From Opitutaceae bacterium (GTDB lineage: Bacteria > Verrucomicrobiota > Verrucomicrobiae > Opitutales > Opitutaceae), in assembly GCA_031266495.1 (NCBI GenBank), contig JAISAX010000215.1, forward strand, positions 1-15,582: 15,582 bases of DNA, in the 5' to 3' direction. Numbering within the stretch: position 1 is the stretch's first letter; the number at the start of each line of letters is the position of its first letter. Positions 8,166 to 13,131 of the stretch are shown here, one piece after another. The position numbers and the translations under genes were made by a program. A model generated the notes under the pieces. That model ran no database searches and was not told the origin of the DNA. It saw only the letters and a list, made by a program, of their open reading frames with translations.

Positions 8166-8831
8166 GTGAAATTCATCCTGCCCCGCCCCCTTCGCAATCA
8201 CTGCGGATTTACCCTCGTCGAATTGCTGACCGTCATTGCGATCATCGGCATCCTCGCGGCCATCCTCATTCCCGTCGTCGGCAAGGTCCGAAAGTCCGCC
8301 CGGCGCGCCGAATGCATCTCCAACCTCCGCCAACTCGTCACCGCCGCCCATCTCTACGCCAACGACAACAAAGGGAATTTCCCGATCGTTCCCGATGCCT
8401 CCGCCGGTGTACGCAATGAAGCGGCCATCAACGGAACCAATCTCAAAACAATCGGGCTTGTCACCGCCCTGCTCCCCTATGCCAACAAAAGCGCGAAAAT
8501 CTTTTATTGCACCGATCTCGTGAACAGTGGTGGTTACGGATACGAGAACCAACACCCACGCCAGGATGGAAACTCCAATCCGTATTGGACTATTGGTTAC
8601 TACTGGCTCATTGCCAACGGTGTTCCATCCTTTATCAAACCCGGTCTTCCCCAGACCATCTCCGGCGAGCCGCGTCGCGTTTTGGCCTGTTGCATTGATC
8701 TCGATGGCAAAAAACCGCACGGACAAAATCTCAACCTCGCCCATGCCGACGGTCACATAACCAAAGCACCCCAAAACGGTCGCATCTGGAACCTCGTCAA
8801 TTGCTCGACCGATTTGCTCCCGACAAAATAA
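8166..8831 (+). CDS. Pseudopilin-like protein with type II secretion / type IV pilin N-terminus
   Basis: The 221-residue protein carries a prepilin leader ending at Gly14, followed by FTLVELLTVIAIIGILAAIL (15-34) with the invariant Glu at +5 (E19). This is the class III signal cleaved by prepilin peptidase and the hydrophobic helix that packs in pseudopilus fibres. The rest is a small globular domain with NLRQL near residue 54 and LNLAHADGHI near the C-terminus, as in the large pseudopilin/DUF1559-like families of Verrucomicrobiota, Planctomycetota and Lentisphaerota. The start is the GTG at 8166; no other start keeps the short basic leader. It lies 18 bp after the DNRLRE-like paralogue. No assembly ATPase or secretin is nearby, so it would rely on machinery encoded elsewhere or act as a surface protein that uses the pilin signal. 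Confidence 0.85.
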   Translation: MKFILPRPLRNHCGFTLVELLTVIAIIGILAAILIPVVGKVRKSARRAECISNLRQLVTAAHLYANDNKGNFPIVPDASAGVRNEAAINGTNLKTIGLVTALLPYANKSAKIFYCTDLVNSGGYGYENQHPRQDGNSNPYWTIGYYWLIANGVPSFIKPGLPQTISGEPRRVLACCIDLDGKKPHGQNLNLAHADGHITKAPQNGRIWNLVNCSTDLLPTK

Positions 8832-8854
8832 CCGGACTGTTCTCCGGACTTTTT
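8832..8854 (+). terminator. Weak intrinsic terminator / attenuator before the glycosidase gene
   Basis: CCGGA (8832-8836) and TCCGG (8843-8847) form a 5-bp stem with a 6-base loop, followed by AC and five T (8850-8854). It directly follows the pseudopilin stop codon. The stem is short, so partial termination that lowers expression of the downstream hydrolase is more likely than a full stop. Confidence 0.4.
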
Positions 8855-8920
8855 AACCCCCTCCGCAACAGCAGCCGCCCCTGCGATGTGGCAACCATGC
8901 CTGTTTACTTTTATTTCAAA

Positions 8921-11089
8921 ATGTCACCAAATCCCGAATACGCGCATCACCGCTTCACACGCTGCCTGCTCGCAACCCTCGCCCTGATTGCCGCCGCCAC
9001 CGCATTGCCGTTCTCAACCCTTGCCGCGACCACCAAACCCGCTTCCGTCTGGATCGAAGGCGAAAACACCACCGACACCAGTTTCTATACCGGCAAAGTC
9101 GTCCGCGTTGACCGCAACGGCCCCTCCGGCGGCATGTTCCTCCGACTCCAGACCCGGACGGAAAACCGGAATCATCCCAAGCCGCCCTACGTTGCCCGAT
9201 ACACGTTCACCGCTCCCGTCGCCGGCACTTACAACGTCTGGTTCTCCGGCACCCAACAAAACAAATCCTGGGCCAGCCCCGTCTCCTGGCGCATCGACAA
9301 CGGCGAACCCGTCTCGCTCAAGGGCAAAGCCAACGTCGGCCCCACCTATGGCTGGCGCTGGGACGAGTGGGCCAAATGGATCTTCGCCTGGACCCGGGCC
9401 GGCGCCGTCGAGCTCTCCGCGGGTGAACACGAACTCGAGATCACCGTGACCGAACCGCGTACAGACGGCCAGATGTACTTCGCCCTCATCGACGCCCTCC
9501 TTCTCACCACCGACACCGGCTTCATCCCCGAGGGCAACCATCCCCGCTATTCCACCGAACCCACCTGGGAGGAACGCACCCGAAATATCACGCCCGGCGC
9601 CCTTGCCAGGCAGCTCAACACACAACTCTACTGGCAATCCATCGGCCAGACCAACGAGCAGGTCAGCGCCGAAACCGCCGCGATGGTGTTGCGAAAAATC
9701 ACCGCCCGCCCCCTCCCCTCCCCCGCTGACCGCGCCCGCGACACCACCGAATTTGGCCTGCATGGCATGGAACGCCCCCACATCGTTGCCGGCGAAAACG
9801 CCGATTCGCCTGAAGTCGCTCGCGCCTGGGAACTGATCGCCCGCACCGGCGTGGACAGCCTCCGCACCGCCGACTCCTGCTGGCACCGGCTCAGCGGTAC
9901 CGGACAGAAAGATACAAAAAAGCTGCACCTCAATTTCGATGACCTCGATCATCAGACCGCCAACGCGTGGAAATACGGCATGACCCATCTTTTCACCATC
10001 GGCATGCCACCCGGCGCCCTGACCGTGGGTGGCGACTTCCGCGGTGCCTGCCGCCCCGAATTCTATCCCCTCTACCGCGAATACCTCGAAACCATGTTCG
10101 CCCGCTACAAGGACAAGGGTATGGCCTGGATCGAGCTCGGCAACGAAGTCGACGCCCCCGACGTCTGGTGGCGCGGCTCCACCCCCGCTCACTACGTGCA
10201 GGAGATGAAGCTCACCAGCGAGGCCCTGCGCAAGATCGCCCCCGATGCCAGGACCGTTGCCTTCGCCGCCACCTTTTCGAGAGATGAAGAAAAGGGAGGT
10301 CCCAAAGGCGGACGCCGTTTCGTGGCCGAGTGCTTTGATCTCGGCATCGACACCTGGTCCGATGCCTACGCCCTGCATCACCTCGCCAGGCTCAAGGGCA
10401 AGGACTTTCCCGCCTTCTTCCGTCGCGAACTCGCCCGCACCGGCAATCCCGCCTCGCTTCACAAAAAACTCCTCAACACCGAGCAATGGGGCGAAGGCCC
10501 TCAACCTTACGACGGCATCAAGGCGTTTGCCCGTACGTTTTTCCTCTGGGACATGCCGCGCATGGATTTTTTCCTCGCCCGCGATTTTTTCGAAAATGGC
10601 AACATGAAGGCCTGGGGCCTGTTCGATCTCGACTGGCGTCCCAAGCTCCGCCTCCTCGCCTACGCTTTCGCCGTGGATTCGATGCGCGGACGGGAACTCG
10701 TCGGCATCGCCCAACCCGCTCCCGGCGTCGAGGCCTACGTGCTCAAGCGCATCGACACTTACCGCGGCCGGCCGGCCACGCCGGAAACGGACACCCCCTA
10801 CTCGATCGTTCTCTGGAAAACGGACCGCGAGGTGCTGGATCTCCCGGACAACGCCGTCATCGAGCCGGTCCCCGTCGGCGATGGCCTGCACGACGTACGC
10901 GCCGCCTTCGACTGGCAAATCGATCCGGTTGCATTCGAGGCGGACAAACCCTCGTTTGCTGTTGGTGACACGCCTCTGGCGATTTACACCGACACACTTC
11001 CGGCCTGGAGGCTCCTGTCGCGCAATGATTACCTGAATACATTTGAAGCGGGCTCCACCCCCGCCCCCCTTCCGACATCCAACCCGTGA
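8921..11089 (+). CDS. Large secreted glycoside hydrolase-like protein (clan GH-A type) with N-terminal carbohydrate-binding-like domain
   Basis: From the ATG at 8921 the product has 722 residues. It starts with a signal peptide (RFTRCLLATLALIAAATALP, residues 11-30, likely cleaved at LAA|TT). Residues about 42-200 form a beta-rich module beginning SVWIEGENTTD, resembling CBM35/malectin-like sugar-binding domains. A TIM-barrel-like region follows (about 270-560): MAWIELGNEVDAPDVWW (401-417) contains the Asn-Glu pair of the clan GH-A acid/base (E409), and LLNTEQWGEGP (517-527) offers E521 as nucleophile. About 560-720 is a C-terminal beta region. It probably cleaves a plant or algal polysaccharide outside the cytoplasm; I cannot assign a GH family or substrate. 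An ATG at 8897 would add MPVYFYFK. The in-frame start at 8801 overlaps the pseudopilin gene and is unlikely. It is the last gene of the operon. Confidence 0.75.
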   Translation: MSPNPEYAHHRFTRCLLATLALIAAATALPFSTLAATTKPASVWIEGENTTDTSFYTGKVVRVDRNGPSGGMFLRLQTRTENRNHPKPPYVARYTFTAPVAGTYNVWFSGTQQNKSWASPVSWRIDNGEPVSLKGKANVGPTYGWRWDEWAKWIFAWTRAGAVELSAGEHELEITVTEPRTDGQMYFALIDALLLTTDTGFIPEGNHPRYSTEPTWEERTRNITPGALARQLNTQLYWQSIGQTNEQVSAETAAMVLRKITARPLPSPADRARDTTEFGLHGMERPHIVAGENADSPEVARAWELIARTGVDSLRTADSCWHRLSGTGQKDTKKLHLNFDDLDHQTANAWKYGMTHLFTIGMPPGALTVGGDFRGACRPEFYPLYREYLETMFARYKDKGMAWIELGNEVDAPDVWWRGSTPAHYVQEMKLTSEALRKIAPDARTVAFAATFSRDEEKGGPKGGRRFVAECFDLGIDTWSDAYALHHLARLKGKDFPAFFRRELARTGNPASLHKKLLNTEQWGEGPQPYDGIKAFARTFFLWDMPRMDFFLARDFFENGNMKAWGLFDLDWRPKLRLLAYAFAVDSMRGRELVGIAQPAPGVEAYVLKRIDTYRGRPATPETDTPYSIVLWKTDREVLDLPDNAVIEPVPVGDGLHDVRAAFDWQIDPVAFEADKPSFAVGDTPLAIYTDTLPAWRLLSRNDYLNTFEAGSTPAPLPTSNP

Positions 11090-11175
11090 CCCCAGCTTCC
11101 CCCGCCAGAAGGGGCACACGCGGAGAAATCATCCGGTAATCGCCGCGCATCGAAGGACGTACCTCTCCCTGCTCC

Positions 11176-11259
11176 TGGTGCCCGGGACAGGACTTGAACC
11201 TGCACATCTTGCGATAACGGCTTCTAAGACCGTCGTGTCTGCCATTCCACCACCCGGGC
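11176..11259 (-). tRNA. tRNA-Leu(UAG)
   Basis: On the minus strand a full type II tRNA folds: acceptor GCCCGGG pairs perfectly with CCCGGGC; the anticodon stem ACGGT/GCCGT closes the loop CTTAGAA, with anticodon TAG (11224-11226), reading CUA leucine codons. A long variable arm follows, as required for Leu, then the T arm GCAGG-TTCAAGT-CCTGT. The CCA end is encoded (11176-11178). The 5' end lies in a 12-bp palindrome CCCGGGCCCGGG at 11253-11264. It points away from the GNAT gene and converges on the glycosidase gene. Confidence 0.95.
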
Positions 11260-11721
11260 CCGGGTTCTGGATACCCGCCGAAAATGGCCGGGGCCACATG
11301 GCCTGAGCAAGCGCGGAATCCGGCGCGGGATTTTCGATTTTCGATTGAACCTGAAAGCCGCAGCAGAGGGAACCGCTAAAGGGCGCTAACGGACGCTAAG
11401 CAAAGACATGGCCTGGCAGGATGACCCAACGGTGCCTTCACCCGGCAGGTGAATGTCCCCGTCTCCTGAACCTGTTCTCATTTAGCGGCCTTTAGCGTCC
11501 TTTAGCGGTTTCAACTTCTGCATCAGGGTTGAAAGCTCTCTCCGACCCCCTCCTTGCGGCGCGGCAGCGTCCAATCGGAAATCCCCTTCTCCCCCGCTCC
11601 GGCGATCCATTCCCGAAATTTTTGGTCTCCGCTCTCGCCCCCTTTTCACAAAATCGGCAAGGTCGCCGCTTCGTTCCTTTTTCACAGCAGCAGCAGGCTC
11701 GCTCACTTCACCTGCACCACC
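11260..11721. other. 462-bp gene-free stretch between tRNA-Leu and the GNAT gene
   Basis: Contains the tRNA upstream region, where no convincing -35/-10 pair can be named; TTGCTC at about 11309-11314 (minus strand) is a weak -35. A short tandem of TTTTCGA heptamers lies at 11332-11345, next to the large inverted repeat at 11371-11511. Between 11512 and 11721 I see no gene or clear motif; the open frame that extends upstream of the GNAT start is read as non-coding because it is Ser/Pro-rich and lacks family similarity. Confidence 0.6.
11371..11511. repeat. Inverted repeat with arms of three 10-bp CGCTAA units
   Basis: The left arm (11371-11399) has three CGCTAA cores exactly 10 bp apart (units such as CGCTAAAGGG), preceded by AAC. 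The right arm (11481-11511) is its reverse complement with about four mismatches, again with three cores at 10-bp steps. The centre is 81 bp. The layout matches the element at 1698-1842 (arm length, unit count, period, leading AAC, centre length), but A/T positions of the unit are replaced by G, and both arms carry the same change. No ORF or transposase lies in it. Confidence 0.8.
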
Positions 11722-12273
11722 ATGCATTCTTTCCGCTCCCGTGCGGACACTGTTACCAGGGCGCCCTCACGCGCCATCCAACTCGCCTTCCTCACCAACG
11801 CCCGCCGGCTCCGCGCCGTCGTCCGCGTGATCCAGGCGAACACCAACACCAACTACATCACGCACTCGGAAGTCATCGAGCATCGCGCGGAACATACCCG
11901 CCGCTGGGCTCACTTCCGGCGCTCGCTGCTCGCCGACGACATCCGTCGCGCCATCCACCGGCAGCGGCGCGGCGAAGGCGGCGTGCTCGTGGCCACCCGC
12001 GGACGCAGCATCGTCGGCGTGGCCGTGCTGCTCTTCGACCTCAAGCACCGTTATGGCATCGTCGAGGACATCGTCATCGACGAAAAACACCGCGGCAACG
12101 GCATCGGCCACCGGTTGCTCGACGAGAGCGTGCGGCTGATGCGCGACGCTGAACTGGAAAACGTCATCCTCGAATCGGGCATCCGCAACGAATCCGCCCA
12201 TGCCTTCTTCCGTCGCCACGGCTTCCGCGAGGCGGCCATCATGTTTCTCCGGCGGCTCGAAACCCCCGACTAA
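11722..12273 (+). CDS. GNAT-family N-acetyltransferase
   Basis: The 183-residue protein belongs to the Gcn5-related acetyltransferases, which move an acetyl group from acetyl-CoA to an amine. Motif A is clear: YGIVEDIVIDEKHRGNGIGH (111-130) with the acetyl-CoA pyrophosphate loop R-G-N-G-I-G (124-129), then a helix RLLDESVRLM. Motif B follows as NVILESGIRNESAHAFFRRH (147-166) and GFREAAIMFLRRL at the C-terminus. The first 60 residues are basic and less conserved. The ATG at 11722 is chosen because upstream in-frame starts add a low-complexity Ser/Pro-rich segment. The substrate is unknown; the C-terminal 'AHAFFRRHGFRE' layout is common to many small-molecule or protein-N-terminus acetyltransferases. 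It is a single gene converging on the ferredoxin gene. Confidence 0.85.
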   Translation: MHSFRSRADTVTRAPSRAIQLAFLTNARRLRAVVRVIQANTNTNYITHSEVIEHRAEHTRRWAHFRRSLLADDIRRAIHRQRRGEGGVLVATRGRSIVGVAVLLFDLKHRYGIVEDIVIDEKHRGNGIGHRLLDESVRLMRDAELENVILESGIRNESAHAFFRRHGFREAAIMFLRRLETPD

Positions 12274-12279
12274 TGATCA

Positions 12280-12380
12280 GTCGGAAAGTCGAACGTCGCC
12301 ACCGTCCTGCGTTCGCAGGACAACCTTGACGGAAGGAGGCTCCGCGCAGCGGAGCCGCTGGCGACCTTCGCCCTTCCGAC
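12280..12380. repeat. Nested palindromic element between convergent GNAT and ferredoxin genes
   Basis: An outer inverted repeat, 12280-12301 with 12359-12380 (19 of 22 pairs), encloses two perfect hairpins: 12304-12321 (GTCCTGC-GTTC-GCAGGAC) and 12338-12356 (GGCTCCGC-GCA-GCGGAGCC). The outer arms are built from loosely repeated GTCGGAA/GTCGAAC heptamers, which continue to about 12394 on the right. It starts just after the GNAT stop. It could serve as that gene's 3' end, or be a REP/MITE-like element. Confidence 0.65.
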
Positions 12381-12434
12381 TTTTGACCTTCGACCAGACG
12401 CCAGACCAGGGCGACCGCCCGGTCTTCCGCCCGC

Positions 12435-12465
12435 AAAAAAACCCGCGGCAAAACAAAACCGCGGG
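12435..12465 (-). terminator. Rho-independent terminator of the ferredoxin gene
   Basis: On the minus strand a perfect 7-bp GC-only stem CCCGCGG/CCGCGGG (12459-12465 with 12442-12448), loop of 10 bases, is followed by seven T (12441-12435). It lies 36 bp after the ferredoxin stop codon. Confidence 0.85.
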
Positions 12466-12500
12466 CTCGCTGATCCGGAGTGTTGTGGTCGGGAATCGCC

Positions 12501-12737
12501 TCACTCGTCGCTGTCGTTGCCGATCGCCTCGACCGGGCATCCCTCGAGAGCTTCCATGCACTGGGCGATGTCTTCCTCGGTGGTCGGCTGGGCTTTCACG
12601 AAAGAGTAACCTCCGTCGTCGTAGCGCGAGAAAAAATTCGGCGCCGTTTCGCGGCAAAGATCACAATCAATGCACTGCGAATCGACATAGAATTTTCCAG
12701 CGGAATTCTGTTCCCACTTGTCTGCTTTGTTGGCCAT
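12501..12737 (-). CDS. Small [4Fe-4S] ferredoxin
   Basis: The 78-residue soluble electron carrier has one cluster-binding pattern: C22-x2-C25-x2-C28 (CIDCDLC) and, far downstream, C67-Pro (EALEGCPVEAI), the spacing of monocluster bacterial ferredoxins (compare the Bacillus-type 'EGCP' ending). C60 is an extra cysteine that in related proteins can form a disulfide or occupy a lost second site. The protein is acidic, as expected. The ATG at 12737 gives MANKADKWEQN; an upstream in-frame start at 12776 is less likely because it adds a non-conserved stretch. It is a single-gene unit with its own terminator. Partners are unknown. No SD is evident. Confidence 0.92.
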   Translation of the reverse strand: MANKADKWEQNSAGKFYVDSQCIDCDLCRETAPNFFSRYDDGGYSFVKAQPTTEEDIAQCMEALEGCPVEAIGNDSDE

Positions 12738-12790
12738 AGGTGACAGCGAGCAAAGAGCCTCCGTCCGTCCTGTCAAGATGGCTTCGGTCC

Positions 12791-12824
12791 GGGTCCGGGT
12801 CTGTCCGGGGGGGTGTCCGGGGGG
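12791..12824 (+). other. Potential G-quadruplex motif
   Basis: Four plus-strand G-runs (3, 3, 7 and 6 G) separated by loops of 3, 7 and 5 bases, each loop ending in TCC, meet the simple G3+N1-7 rule. It lies 54-87 bp upstream of the ferredoxin start, on the template strand for that gene. Confidence 0.5.
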
Positions 12825-12850
12825 TGTAATTGAAAGTGGTGGGAGAGTGA

Positions 12851-12898
12851 GGCGGTAGTCGGAGCGGCGGCATTCCTGCCGCTCCGTTGCTCACCGCC
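12851..12898. repeat. Nested hairpin with CGGAGCGGC stem
   Basis: CGGAGCGGC (12860-12868) pairs perfectly with GCCGCTCCG (12878-12886) across a 9-base loop; outside it GGCGGT (12851-12856) pairs with ACCGCC (12893-12898). There is no T-run, so it is not a standard terminator. It may be one copy of a dispersed palindromic repeat. Confidence 0.5.
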
Positions 12899-13131
12899 CA
12901 AACATGGCGGGAGCAGCCTGAGGTATGCCGAAACACCGAGGTCATTTTCCCGGGATGGGGAATGCCCTGCGCGGACGAGGAGTTCCCACGTTGGAGGAAG
13001 TTCACCGGTTCATGCGAGAGGCGGCAGGGAGGCGGCGCTTTACTGCCGATCCGCCCACGGACTGGAAGCCTGTGCCACGTGCCACGCCGGAGCCTGTCCA
13101 CTTTTTGAAATACGCCCCCTTGATGGGGTGT

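Larger units (their letters stand above)
12738..13131. other. 394-bp intergenic region upstream of ferredoxin, G-rich and hairpin-forming
   Basis: Separates the end of the oxidoreductase-GH43 gene from the start of the ferredoxin gene (both minus). It contains a G-run cluster at 12791-12824 and a nested hairpin at 12851-12898. From 12900 to 13131 no convincing gene is seen: an open plus-strand frame from 12925 has ordinary amino-acid composition but enters the antisense of the GH43 gene and shows no recognised family. No clear promoter for ferredoxin could be named. Confidence 0.55.

Noticed and set aside
9014..11119. 701-codon minus-strand frame opposite the glycosidase
   Set aside because: Antisense shadow; the plus strand has a signal peptide and catalytic motifs.
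11176..11259. tRNA-Leu as an integration site for a mobile island
   Set aside because: No integrase, no duplicated tRNA 3' end seen in the window, and flanking genes look like normal chromosome.
12925..13131. Plus-strand frame with plausible composition (includes VPTLEEVHRFMREAA)
   Set aside because: No recognised family or start signal, mixed third-position GC, and the frame continues for 700 bp antisense to the GH43 gene. Left as unassigned sequence.
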